A stretch of 64,000 nucleotides of DNA, from assembly GCF_014117445.1 (NCBI RefSeq), contig NZ_CP059851.1, positions 558,001 to 622,000 of the forward strand, given 5' to 3'. Both the position numbers and the translations under genes were made by a program. Source of the DNA: Sandaracinobacteroides saxicola. Lineage in GTDB: Bacteria > Pseudomonadota > Alphaproteobacteria > Sphingomonadales > Sphingomonadaceae. Shown in pieces: positions 33,362 through 42,267 of the stretch. How positions within the stretch are numbered: the first letter of the stretch is position 1; each line of letters starts with the position of its first letter. The notes beneath the pieces are model-generated. The model saw nothing but the letters and a program-made list of their open reading frames with translations, was not told the DNA's origin and ran no database searches.

Positions 33362-34155
33362 TGCGTTTCACGGGTAAAACGGTGGTCGTCACCGGCTCGG
33401 GCCGGGAGAAGGGGCTGGGGCAGGCGATTTTGCAGCGCTTTGCCGACGAGGACGCCAACTGCGTGGTGAGCGATGTGGCGGTGACGCCCGAGGTGGAGGG
33501 GGTGGCGGCGGAGCTGCGCGCGCGGGGCGCGCAGGTGGCGGTGATCGCCTGCGATGTATCGGATGCGGCGCAGTGCGAGGCGCTGGTGGCGGGCGCGGTG
33601 GCGGCGTTTGGCGGCGTGGATGTGATGGTGAACAATGCCGGCATCGGTTTCATGATGAAGCCGCTGCTGGAGGTGGTGCCGGCGGACTGGGACAAGGTGA
33701 TCGCGGTCAACCTGTCGGGCGCATTCTATTGCACGCAGGCGGCGGCGCGGGCGATGATCGCGCGGGGGAACGGCGGCCGGATCATCAATATCGCGAGCCA
33801 GGCGGCGAAGACGGGGTTTCCGCATTTGCCGGCCTATGTCAGTTCGAAGCATGGCATGGTCGGGCTGACGCGGGCGAGCGCGGTCGAGCTGGGCAGGCAT
33901 GGCATCACGGTGAACGCGGTGTGCCCGAACCATGTGACGACCGGGCTGGGGGCGGAGCAGAACGCCTATTTCTCGAAGCTGCTGGGGTTTGCCAGTGTCG
34001 GGGATTATCTGGCGAACATGGCGGCGAAGAACCCGATGGGGCGGCCGGGGCTGGCGAGCGATACCGCGGCGGCCTGCGCCTGGCTGGCGAGCAAGGATGC
34101 CTTTTACGTCACGGGAGAGGCGCTGAATGTGAGCGGTGGAGAGGAGATGCATTGA
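33361..34155 (+). CDS. short-chain dehydrogenase/reductase
   Basis: 264 residues. NAD(P)-binding motif VVVTGSGREKGLGQAI (TGxxxGxG type with a two-residue insertion), NNAG in VMVNNAGIGF, catalytic Ser in IINIASQAA and YVSSK (YxxxK). It oxidises or reduces a hydroxyl/keto group. The ATG at 33361 is the conventional start; a GTG directly before it is possible. It is the last gene of the plus operon, followed by the HigBA-like promoter. Confidence 0.9.
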   Translation: MRFTGKTVVVTGSGREKGLGQAILQRFADEDANCVVSDVAVTPEVEGVAAELRARGAQVAVIACDVSDAAQCEALVAGAVAAFGGVDVMVNNAGIGFMMKPLLEVVPADWDKVIAVNLSGAFYCTQAAARAMIARGNGGRIINIASQAAKTGFPHLPAYVSSKHGMVGLTRASAVELGRHGITVNAVCPNHVTTGLGAEQNAYFSKLLGFASVGDYLANMAAKNPMGRPGLASDTAAACAWLASKDAFYVTGEALNVSGGEEMH

Positions 34156-34160
34156 GGTGG

Positions 34161-34189
34161 TTGACGATATGTATCGATATTGATACATA
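34161..34189 (+). promoter_or_regulatory. promoter and operator of the HigBA-like pair
   Basis: TTGACG (34161-34166), 17 nt, then TACATA (34184-34189). The perfect inverted repeat TATGTATC-gatatt-GATACATA (34168-34175 / 34182-34189) fills the spacer and -10 box, as expected for an antitoxin operator. Transcription would begin at about 34196, the A of the toxin ATG, where no ribosome site is visible. Confidence 0.65.
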
Positions 34190-34195
34190 CCTTTG

Positions 34196-34513
34196 ATGAA
34201 GCCGATCACATTTGTTGGCGATAGTCTTTCCCGGCTGAGGGATTTTCCTGACGATGCACGCGCTGATGCGGGATATCAGTTGAGCCTGGTGCAGCAGGGA
34301 CAAGAATCTGCTGACTGGAAACCGATGAAGACCGTCGGCACGGGTGTTCGGGAGATCAGGGTTCGCGAGGCGTCGGGGGCGTTTCGGGTCATTTATCTGG
34401 CGACATTGCCGGATCGGGTTCTGGTTCTCCACGCGTTCCGAAAGACGACACAAGCCACGTCGCAAAAAGACATCATGTTGGCGGCGCAACGATTGCGGGA
34501 ATGGAAGGCATGA
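34196..34513 (+). CDS. higB: HigB/RelE-type toxin (Gp49-like)
   Basis: 105 residues: a short basic protein of the RelE/ParE superfamily, phage Gp49-like group, with KPMKTVGTGVREIRVREASGAFRVIYLA and LHAFRKTTQATSQKDIMLA, the usual strand-helix pattern with catalytic basic residues near the C-terminus. It would be a ribosome-dependent mRNase. The ATG at 34196 is preferred; the TTG three bases earlier is the alternative. The toxin precedes the antitoxin, the HigBA order. Confidence 0.82.
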   Translation: MKPITFVGDSLSRLRDFPDDARADAGYQLSLVQQGQESADWKPMKTVGTGVREIRVREASGAFRVIYLATLPDRVLVLHAFRKTTQATSQKDIMLAAQRLREWKA

Positions 34514-34515
34514 TG

Positions 34516-34797
34516 ATGGAAACGCAGACATTTGCCGATGTGTTCGATGCGATTGCCGATACGCCGGCGGAAGCGGCGAACATGAAGGCTCGGGCGGAGT
34601 TGTTGTCGGCGCTGACCGCGCGCGTTCGCGAGTGGGAGCTTTCACAGGAGGCGGCGGCGGCGCGATTGAGGATCACGCGACCGCGGTTGAACGACCTGAT
34701 GCGTGGCAAGCTGACGAAATTCTCGCTGGATGCGCTGGTGAATTTGGCGACGGCGGCGGGGCTGGTGTTGCAGATCAGGGTTGCCGATGCGGCGTGA
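34516..34797 (+). CDS. higA: HigA-type XRE antitoxin
   Basis: About 93 residues with a helix-turn-helix (LSQEAAAARLRITRPRLNDLMRGKLTKFSLDALVNLAT) matching the short XRE antitoxins that partner Gp49-like toxins. Several in-frame ATGs cluster at 34501, 34510, 34513 and 34516; GGAAGG at 34503-34508 best serves 34516. It should bind the palindrome at 34168-34189 and neutralise the toxin. Confidence 0.83.
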   Translation: METQTFADVFDAIADTPAEAANMKARAELLSALTARVREWELSQEAAAARLRITRPRLNDLMRGKLTKFSLDALVNLATAAGLVLQIRVADAA

Positions 34798-34861
34798 GGG
34801 CTTTGTCCGCTGGGGACGATCGGACTTTTTGTCGGAAGGCGGTTCCTTCGACGGGCAGCAG

Positions 34862-35416
<555 letters not shown>

Positions 35417-35426
35417 TTCTAGCTTT

Positions 35427-35912
35427 CTACTGGCGAATGTGGAGGACGCAGATGAGGGTGAAGAGGCGGCGGGCGGTGTCGAAATCGACCTCGGCCTTGC
35501 CTTCCAGCCGCTCCATCAGCAGGGTGGCGGCGTCGTTGTGGATGCCGCGGCGCGCCATGTCCACGGTTTCGATCTGGCTGGGCGTGGCCTGGCGGATCGC
35601 CTTGTAATAGCTGTCGCAGATGGCGAAATATTCGCGCACCACGCGGCGGAACGGGCTGAGCATCAGCACCAGCGTGTCGATGGGAACGCCCGCCGCGTCC
35701 GAAATGTCCATGGCGAGGCGGCCTTCCTCGACGCGCAGGACAAGCCGATACGGCCCGGTGGCGGCGGCGAAACTGTCGCCCAATGGCCGGAAGCTGTTGC
35801 CTTCCAACAGGTCGAAGATGGCGACGCGGCGTTCCTGCTCCACGTCGGCATTGCGCCAGAGCACGGTGCGCTCGTCGAGCTCGACGGCGATGATGCGGTG
35901 GTCGGCGGTCAC
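35427..35912 (-). CDS. UPF0262 family protein
   Basis: 161 residues matching the alphaproteobacterial UPF0262 family: [42 protein letters not shown] and [19 protein letters not shown]. Function unknown; the family is conserved and often near dcd or other housekeeping genes. The GTG start overlaps the stop of the serine hydrolase gene as GTGA. Confidence 0.87.
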   Translation of the reverse strand: MTADHRIIAVELDERTVLWRNADVEQERRVAIFDLLEGNSFRPLGDSFAAATGPYRLVLRVEEGRLAMDISDAAGVPIDTLVLMLSPFRRVVREYFAICDSYYKAIRQATPSQIETVDMARRGIHNDAATLLMERLEGKAEVDFDTARRLFTLICVLHIRQ

Positions 35913-36976
35913 CGTGAATCAGGCAGGCTGTTGACGAGGCGGCCCAGCGCGACGCGGACCGGTTCGAGGACATCGTCCTGCGTCTTCCCCAGGCGGACGA
36001 CGACAAGGCGCTTCGACGGCACGATGATGACATATTGGCCGAGGTGGCCGATGGCGGCGTAGGCGTCGGCTGGGCCTTGCGTGGGGAAGAGCGCCACGTC
36101 CCGCCCGGCGGGGCGGCGGCGGTTGAGCCAGAAATGGCCGCCATAGCCGCTGTCCGTCGCGGCCGGCGTGCCGACGAAATCCACCCAGGCGGCGGGGACG
36201 ACCTGCTGGCCGCTGGCGACGCCCTTGTTCAGGTAGAGCTGGCCGAAGCGTGCCCAGTCGAGCGCGGTGGCGTGGCACAGGCTGCCGCCGTGCATCGTGC
36301 CGGCATTGTCATATTCGCAGAGCAGGCTGGGCATGCCGGCGGGGATCATCAGGCGGCTGATGAGGGCCGCGCGCATGGCTTTCTTGCGGGCTTCCGGGTT
36401 GGTGAGGCCGGGGGAAAGGGTGCGCTGCACCTTGTCGGCGAGCAGGATGCTGGTGGCGGTGCTGTATTCATATCTGGCGCCGGGCGCGGCTTCCAATGGC
36501 TTCGCCTTCGACCAGCGGGCGGCGTCCTGCGCGCGGTCGGTGAAGAGGATGCGGATGGTGTCGTCGAGCTCGGGTTGCGGGGAGGATTCGCGGTGGGAGA
36601 GCCCGCTGCTCATGTGCAGCATGTGGCGGAGCGTGATGGCTCGGCGCGCGTCGTTCGCCCATTCGGGGAAGACGGGCGCGGCGTCGAGGGACAGTTTTCC
36701 TTCGCCGACGAGCTGGCCGACCAGCGTGGCGGTGATGGATTTCGACATCGACCAGCCGATGAGGCGGGTGGTGGCGTTGTAGCCGGGGGCGTAGCGTTCG
36801 TAGATCGGCACGCCGTCCTTCAGCACGACGATGGCGCGGGTTTCGGCAAGGCGGCGGTCGGCGAAGAAGCGATCCGCGATGATCCGGGCCTCCGCGGGCA
36901 TGGCCACTGGCATGACCGGTTGCGCTGGCAGGGGCGCGGAGACTAGCATCAGCATTGGGATCAACAGGCGTCGCAT
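35909..36976 (-). CDS. secreted serine hydrolase, beta-lactamase class C family
   Basis: 355 residues with a signal peptide ending near PLPAQP. The SxxK motif is SMSKSITATL (about 72-81), and the second motif is YST in ARYEYSTATS instead of the usual YSN/YAN. Homologues are esterases, 6-aminohexanoate-dimer hydrolase-like enzymes or DD-peptidases. The ATG at 36976 is used because the upstream extension is not signal-like. It is divergent from the gene at 37002, sharing a 25 bp intergenic gap. Confidence 0.83.
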   Translation of the reverse strand: MRRLLIPMLMLVSAPLPAQPVMPVAMPAEARIIADRFFADRRLAETRAIVVLKDGVPIYERYAPGYNATTRLIGWSMSKSITATLVGQLVGEGKLSLDAAPVFPEWANDARRAITLRHMLHMSSGLSHRESSPQPELDDTIRILFTDRAQDAARWSKAKPLEAAPGARYEYSTATSILLADKVQRTLSPGLTNPEARKKAMRAALISRLMIPAGMPSLLCEYDNAGTMHGGSLCHATALDWARFGQLYLNKGVASGQQVVPAAWVDFVGTPAATDSGYGGHFWLNRRRPAGRDVALFPTQGPADAYAAIGHLGQYVIIVPSKRLVVVRLGKTQDDVLEPVRVALGRLVNSLPDSR

Positions 36977-37001
36977 GCGCGCCAGCTTAAGGGGCTGCAC
37001 G

Positions 37002-37316
37002 GTGAAGGCAAGACGATGGGCCGCGAACCTGGGCTTTCTGCTGCTGGGGCTGGTGCTGCTGTGGCAGCTCGTCCTGCACTCGCCGCTGGGGCGGCGGGCG
37101 GATGTCGCCGCGGGCTATAGCGCGCGGGTGATCTGCGCCTGCCATTTCGTGGCCGGGCGCTCCCTGCAATCCTGCCTGACCGACATGGAGCCGGGGACCG
37201 AGCTGGCGCGGGTGACCATCGACGACAGCGCCGGCCGGGTGACGAGCGTGGTGCCGCTGCTGGCGCGGCGGAGCGCGAGCGTGCGCGGTGACCTTGGCTG
37301 CACGATTGATCCCTGA
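37002..37316 (+). CDS. small membrane-anchored protein of unknown function
   Basis: 104 residues from a GTG with AAGGGG 7 nt upstream. One transmembrane segment (LGFLLLGLVLLWQLVL) is followed by a periplasmic part: ARVICACHFVAGRSLQSCLTDMEPG and LARRSASVRGDLGCTIDP, with four Cys. The phrase CxxHFVAGR resembles the N-terminal region of some secreted beta-lactamase-family hydrolases, and one such gene is divergent next door, so a functional link is possible but unproven. The stop overlaps the ung start. Confidence 0.62.
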   Translation: MKARRWAANLGFLLLGLVLLWQLVLHSPLGRRADVAAGYSARVICACHFVAGRSLQSCLTDMEPGTELARVTIDDSAGRVTSVVPLLARRSASVRGDLGCTIDP

Positions 37317-37999
37317 TGGCCGGGCCGCGCATGGATGAAAGCTGGCGCGCGGCGCTGGCGGATGAATTCGCGTCCGAGCGGATGGGGCGGTTGCGCGATT
37401 TCCTGCGGGCGGAGAAAGCGGCGGGGAAGCGCATCTATCCGCACAGCGCCAACTGGTTCCGCGCGCTGGAGCTGACGGCGCTGGATGATGTGCGCGTAGT
37501 GATATTGGGGCAAGATCCCTATCATGGGCCGGGGCAGGCGCACGGGCTGGCGTTCAGCGTGCTGCCGGGCGTGCCGGTGCCGCCGAGCCTGCTGAACATC
37601 TACAAGGAACTGCACAGCGACGCAGGCGTCGCGCCGGCGCGGCATGGTTTCCTGGAACCCTGGGCGGCGCAGGGCGTGCTGCTGCTGAACAGCGTGCTGA
37701 CGGTGGAGGCCGGGCGCGCGGCCTCCCACGCGGGGCAGGGGTGGGAGGGGTTTACCGATGCCATCGTGGCGCGGCTGAATGCCGAACCCCGGCGCATCGT
37801 CTTCCTGCTGTGGGGCGCGCAGGCGGCGAAGAAGGGGGCGATCGTGGACACCGGCCGGCATGCCGTGCTGAAGGCGGCGCATCCCTCTCCGCTGTCGGCG
37901 CACAATGGTTTTTTCGGCTGCCGGCATTTCTCGCGCGCCAACGCCCTGTTGGCGGAAAGCGGCGCTTCGCCGATTGACTGGGCGCTACCGCCGCTCTGA
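37316..37999 (+). CDS. ung: uracil-DNA glycosylase
   Basis: 227 residues, family 1. It removes uracil from DNA in base-excision repair. The water-activating loop GQDPYHGPGQAHGLAFSV, the Asn-containing LLLNSVLTVE and the leucine loop HPSPLSAHNGFFGCRHF are all present. The ATG at 37316 shares its A with the previous stop; an internal ATG 5 codons later is possible. Confidence 0.96.
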   Translation: MAGPRMDESWRAALADEFASERMGRLRDFLRAEKAAGKRIYPHSANWFRALELTALDDVRVVILGQDPYHGPGQAHGLAFSVLPGVPVPPSLLNIYKELHSDAGVAPARHGFLEPWAAQGVLLLNSVLTVEAGRAASHAGQGWEGFTDAIVARLNAEPRRIVFLLWGAQAAKKGAIVDTGRHAVLKAAHPSPLSAHNGFFGCRHFSRANALLAESGASPIDWALPPL

Positions 38000-38058
38000 C
38001 GCTTGCCAGCGCTTCCCTGACATGGCGCAATGCGTGCCAGAATCGGGGAGGACATGCC

Positions 38059-39948
38059 GTGTTGAAAGCGATGTTGTTGGCGGCCGTTGTGGTGACGGCG
38101 CCGGTCAGGGCCGATCCGGCGGTGCCCGATCCGGCGGATATGCGCGATTTTGCCTTCGCCGATCAGGGGTTCGTGGCGACGCGCGCCGATCCGCTGATCC
38201 GCGCGGAGGATGGCCGGCCGGTGTGGAATCTGGACCGCTTTGCCTGGGCGCGGAAGGGGGCGGCGCCGCCGACCATCCACCCCAGCCTGTGGCGCAACCT
38301 GCAACTGCAAAGCCGGCACGGACTGTACAAGGTGGCCGACGGCGTGCACCAGGTGCGCGGCTTCGACGTGTCGAACATGACCATCGTCAGCGGGCGCACG
38401 GGCTATATCGTCGTCGATCCGCTGGTGACGGTGGAGACGGCGCGCGCGGCGATGGCGCTGGTGAAGGAGAAGCTGGGCGACCGGCCGGTGGTGGCGGTCA
38501 TCTATACCCACAGCCACAGCGACCATTTCGGCGGGGTGCGCGGCGTGGTGGACGAAGCCGCGGTGAAGGCCGGCAAGGTGGCGATCATCGCGCCCGACGA
38601 GTTCCCGGAGCATGCCGCGTCGGAGAATGTCATCGCGGGCACGGCGATGGCGCGGCGGGCGCAATATCAGTTCGGCATCGGGCTGGAGCCGGGGCCGGAG
38701 GGCACGGCGGGGAGCGGCATCGGGCTGGGGATTTCCGCCGGTGCGATCAGCCTGCTGGCGCCCACCGACCTGATCAGGGCGACCGGTGACACGCGGGTGA
38801 TCGATGGCGTGCGTTTCGAGTTCCAGATGGTGCCGGAGACCGAGGCGCCGGCGGAGATGAACTTCATCCTGCCGGAGCGCAGCACGCTGCTGATCGCCGA
38901 GCAGGCGACCTGCACCTTCCACAACATCCAGACGCCGCGCGGCGCGCCGGTGCGCGACGCGCTGGCCTGGGCGCGATACCTGACGCAGGCGCTGCGGCTC
39001 TATGCGCCGCGCGTGGACCGGGTGGCGATGAGCCATTGCGCGCCGCGTTTCGGCACGGCGGAGGTGCGCGATTTCCTGGGGAAGCAGCGCGACCTGTACA
39101 AATATGTCCATGACCAGAGCGTGCGGATGATGAACCTGGGCGCGACGCCAGCGGAAATCGCCGAGGCGCTGACGCTGCCGGACAGCCTGGCGCGGGAATG
39201 GTATAACCGGGGCTATTACGGGACGCTGAGCCACAATGCGAAGGCAGTCTATGACCGCTACATGGGCTGGTTCGATGGCAATCCGGCGAGCCTGAACCCG
39301 CATCCGCCGGCGGTGCTGGGGGCCAAAATGGTGGCGGCGTTCGGGGGTGCGGCGGCGATGCTGGCGGCGGCGGAAGCGGCGGTGGCGGCAAAGGACGACC
39401 GGTTCGCGGTGACGCTGCTGAACCACCTGGTCTTCGCGCAGCCGGACAATGCGCGCGCGCGGGAATTGCTTGCCGGGGCCTATCGGCGGCTGGGTTTCGC
39501 GTCGGAAAGCGCGATCTGGCGCAACATCTATCTGATGGGGGCAAAGGAGCTGCTGGCGCCACGGGAGCGCCGGCCGGCGGCGCTGAGCCTGGACCTGATC
39601 ACGGCGATGCCGACGGAGACCTTCTTTGACGCGATGGCAAGCCGGCTGAACCCGGAGCGGATCGGCGACCGGGCCTTTTCCGTGCAGCTGAACCTAGCGG
39701 ATCGCGGCCCGGTGCACCTGTCGGTCAGGAACCGCGTGCTGGTGAGTGAGCCGGGGGTGACGGCGCCGGCGGAGGTGACGGTGGCGACGGACACGCGCGG
39801 GCTGCTGGCGCTGCTGGGAACGGCGATGCCGGTCGCGGGGCTGCAGGCGGCGGGGCTGTTGAGCGTGACGGGCGATGCCGCGCCGCTGGAAGCGCTGCGG
39901 GCGTCGCTGGAGACATTGGTTCCGGACTTTGCCATTGTGGAGCCATGA
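38059..39948 (+). CDS. alkyl/aryl-sulfatase, metallo-beta-lactamase type
   Basis: 629 residues from a GTG, with a short signal peptide (to about VRADP). The metal site is TSDH-like: YTHSHSDHFGGVRG (THxHxDH). A dimerisation domain follows with YNRGYYGTLSHNAKAVYDRYMGWFDGNP, and the C-terminal SCP2-like domain closes the protein. This is the SdsA1/BDS1 architecture, which releases sulfate from primary alkyl sulfates such as SDS, in the periplasm. Next gene (DUF952) overlaps by 4 bp. Confidence 0.9.
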   Translation: MLKAMLLAAVVVTAPVRADPAVPDPADMRDFAFADQGFVATRADPLIRAEDGRPVWNLDRFAWARKGAAPPTIHPSLWRNLQLQSRHGLYKVADGVHQVRGFDVSNMTIVSGRTGYIVVDPLVTVETARAAMALVKEKLGDRPVVAVIYTHSHSDHFGGVRGVVDEAAVKAGKVAIIAPDEFPEHAASENVIAGTAMARRAQYQFGIGLEPGPEGTAGSGIGLGISAGAISLLAPTDLIRATGDTRVIDGVRFEFQMVPETEAPAEMNFILPERSTLLIAEQATCTFHNIQTPRGAPVRDALAWARYLTQALRLYAPRVDRVAMSHCAPRFGTAEVRDFLGKQRDLYKYVHDQSVRMMNLGATPAEIAEALTLPDSLAREWYNRGYYGTLSHNAKAVYDRYMGWFDGNPASLNPHPPAVLGAKMVAAFGGAAAMLAAAEAAVAAKDDRFAVTLLNHLVFAQPDNARARELLAGAYRRLGFASESAIWRNIYLMGAKELLAPRERRPAALSLDLITAMPTETFFDAMASRLNPERIGDRAFSVQLNLADRGPVHLSVRNRVLVSEPGVTAPAEVTVATDTRGLLALLGTAMPVAGLQAAGLLSVTGDAAPLEALRASLETLVPDFAIVEP

Positions 39949-40259
39949 CGATCGTCAAGATTTTCCGGGCCGCGGAATGGGCGGCGTTCCAGGCCACCGG
40001 TCGGTTCGCCGGGTCGGCGGACGATGTGCGCGACGGTTTCATTCACCTGTCCACCGGTGAGCAGGTCGCGGGCACGCTGGAACGGCATTTCAAGGGTGAA
40101 ACGCAGCTCATCCTCGCCGAGCTGGCGCTCGACGAGGATGATCCGACCCTGAAGTGGGAAGTGTCGAGAGGCGGCACGCGCTTTCCCCACCTGTATCGCG
40201 CGCTGACGCTGGCGGATGTGCTGCGGTCAGAGGCGGCTGAGGCGGCTCAGTTCGGTTAG
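39945..40259 (+). CDS. DUF952 family protein
   Basis: 104 residues: VKIFRAAEWAAFQATGRFAGSADDVRDGFIHLSTGEQVAGTLERHF is the DUF952 signature, ending WEVSRGGTRFPHLYRAL. Function unknown (some have been called glutathione S-transferase-like). The ATG overlaps the sulfatase stop. Its last 33 bp overlap the convergent beta-helix gene, so the two 3' ends are shared. Confidence 0.87.
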   Translation: MTIVKIFRAAEWAAFQATGRFAGSADDVRDGFIHLSTGEQVAGTLERHFKGETQLILAELALDEDDPTLKWEVSRGGTRFPHLYRALTLADVLRSEAAEAAQFG

Positions 40260-41477
40260 CCGCTCGCGATAACGGGCGTCGACTTCGGCAAGTGGTACGC
40301 TTCCGATGTTGCGCACCGGGGTGAAGCCGGCGCCGAGGCCGGCGGACTGGCTGCCGGAGCGGACGTTGAAATCCTCGACACGGGTAAGGCTGATGCCGAT
40401 ATTGCCGACAAACTGCGCTGCGGGTGAGGCGCCTCCCGGGTTGCGGACGTCAGCCAGATCGACATTGTTGCGCATCGTCGGGGTTGAGGCGATGTTGAGG
40501 AAGTGGGGGGCGATGTTGCGCTCGATCGTGATTCCGGTGGAGTTGCGAGCGAGGATGCCGGGCTCGTGGACGACATCGGGACTGGAGACGGCAGTGTTGC
40601 GCGCGATCAGGCCGCGATCGACATTCGCCAAGCTGAAAGCGGAGCGCATGGTGCCGAAGTAAAGATTGTTGATGACGGTGATATCGCTGTGGTTGAAGGC
40701 CGGATCGCCGGTCTCGTTGCGTACGAAGAAACCCTGAGCCTGATGGCTGGTGAGTTTCATGGCATTGTTGCTGACGGTGATATGACGGCTCGCCATGGGA
40801 ATGGCGCCGGCATAGACTTGGATCGCGTCGCTATGGTCACCGAGCGCCAGATTCGGGCGGATGTCGGAGAAATGATTGGCATCGATAACGACACCGCGGA
40901 CGCCGGTGAGGTTCAATCCTTCGCGGGCCACAGAGACCCTGTTGCTGGCAAAGGTAAAGGCGCTGACATCGTCGATCAGCAGCGCCATCCTGGCTTCACG
41001 GAAGCTGCTGTTCATGACCAGACCGCCGGTGGTGCGCATGAAGCGCAGCATCAGGCCGTCGTCGTTGGGGTCGTTGTTCACGGACCCGGTGAAGGTGCAG
41101 CTGACGAAATGAATGTCGCGGCCGCCCCGTACCACGGCGCCAGCGGTCGTATTTCCTTCGCCCGGCTGCAGGATGTGGCGCACTTCGATCGCTTCAAAGC
41201 GCAGCCTGCTGCTGTCACGGATGACCATGTCGGTGAAGACAGCCCGCCGATTGGCATCGGCCGAACGGATGCGAACGGGTGCCGCGGGGTTGATATTTTG
41301 AAGGTTGAGCATGCCATAGTTGCCAGGGGCCAGCACGATATCGGCGGGCTGAGTGATGGTGCGAAGCAAGGATATGATCTGGGCGCTGCTGGATGCTTGA
41401 AAGACAGTGGTCGCTGTTAACGGTGTCGTCATCATGAGAGCAGCGCCGGCAAGAAGAGAAAGCATGTTACGTGGCAT
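40227..41477 (-). CDS. secreted right-handed beta-helix protein
   Basis: 416 residues with a signal peptide (ATG at 41477, AAGGAC upstream) ending near PLTATT. The mature protein is a series of roughly 22-residue turns, for example RIRSADANRRAVFTDMVI, GVVIDANHFSDIRPNLALGDHSDAIQ and VINNLYFGTMRSAFSLANV, the pectate lyase/NosD-like solenoid. Such proteins bind or cleave polysaccharides. Base composition is more AT-rich than neighbours, hinting at acquisition. It overlaps the DUF952 gene tail to tail by 33 bp. Confidence 0.75.
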   Translation of the reverse strand: MPRNMLSLLAGAALMMTTPLTATTVFQASSSAQIISLLRTITQPADIVLAPGNYGMLNLQNINPAAPVRIRSADANRRAVFTDMVIRDSSRLRFEAIEVRHILQPGEGNTTAGAVVRGGRDIHFVSCTFTGSVNNDPNDDGLMLRFMRTTGGLVMNSSFREARMALLIDDVSAFTFASNRVSVAREGLNLTGVRGVVIDANHFSDIRPNLALGDHSDAIQVYAGAIPMASRHITVSNNAMKLTSHQAQGFFVRNETGDPAFNHSDITVINNLYFGTMRSAFSLANVDRGLIARNTAVSSPDVVHEPGILARNSTGITIERNIAPHFLNIASTPTMRNNVDLADVRNPGGASPAAQFVGNIGISLTRVEDFNVRSGSQSAGLGAGFTPVRNIGSVPLAEVDARYRERLTELSRLSRL

Positions 41478-41594
41478 TGGCAATGTCCTTGTCACTCGGG
41501 ATATTCGAATGACGCACATGCTTGCCCGAATTTAATGCTGTGTTACCGGCAGTTAAGACTGATCAGTATTTGTTCACCATTTTCGCGTCAATAG
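41478..41594. other. AT-rich spacer upstream of the beta-helix gene
   Basis: 117 bp between two minus-strand genes, clearly AT-rich, presumably the promoter region of the beta-helix gene and the 3' end of the GST message. No defined boxes or terminator could be fixed. Confidence 0.4.
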
Positions 41595-42212
41595 TCATCC
41601 CTGTGCCAGTTTCGCGCGGGCGAAGGCGGGGCGGGCCTGGCAGCGGTCCCACCAGGCGCGGATGCCGGGTGCCACGTCGGCGATCAGGCCGAGGTGGCCC
41701 GCGAGCAGGAAGGCATAGCCGACGGCGATGTCGGCGGCGGTGAAGCGGCCGGCGCACAGCCACTCGCGCCCGTCCGCCAGCGCGCGATCCACCCACAGGG
41801 TGCGGGCGAGGAACCATTTGGCGTAATCCTCGGCGACCTTCGGCTGGCGCTTTTCCGGCGGTTCGAGGACCCGGTAGCGGAAGGTGATGGTCTGCGGAAA
41901 GGTCAGCGTCGCGTCCGACTGGTGCAGGAAGTTGAGCCAGGCGGCATAGTCGGGGTCTTGGCAGTCGACGGCGAGCGGCGTCGGGCCATGTTTCGTGACG
42001 AGATAATGCACGATGCCGGCGCTTTCGGTCATCGCCGCCTCGCCATCGGTGAAGAAAGGGATGGTGCCCAGCGGGTTGACCGAAAGATAGTCCGGCGCGC
42101 GGTAGCGCGGCGGGAAGGGCAGCAGCATCAGCTCATAGGGCAGGCCCATTTCTTCGAGCGCCCACAGCGCGCGGAACGAACGCGCGTCGGCGCAATGCCA
42201 CAGCTTCAGCAT
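41595..42212 (-). CDS. glutathione S-transferase family protein
   Basis: 205 residues. The N-terminal thioredoxin-like domain runs [35 protein letters not shown], with the cis-Pro in NPLGTIPFF and the glutathione-binding [11 protein letters not shown]. The all-helical C-terminal domain has [23 protein letters not shown] precedes the ATG. It is divergent from murA with about 55 bp between. Substrate unknown. Confidence 0.88.
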   Translation of the reverse strand: MLKLWHCADARSFRALWALEEMGLPYELMLLPFPPRYRAPDYLSVNPLGTIPFFTDGEAAMTESAGIVHYLVTKHGPTPLAVDCQDPDYAAWLNFLHQSDATLTFPQTITFRYRVLEPPEKRQPKVAEDYAKWFLARTLWVDRALADGREWLCAGRFTAADIAVGYAFLLAGHLGLIADVAPGIRAWWDRCQARPAFARAKLAQG

Positions 42213-42267
42213 GTCTCTCTCCTTTGGCCGTGGATTAGCGGGCGCATTGCGGCTATTCACCTCACCT

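Noticed and set aside
34805-34830. Terminator after higA (GTCCG...CGGAC-TTTTT)
   Set aside because: Only 5 bp of stem with an 11 nt loop; too weak to call.
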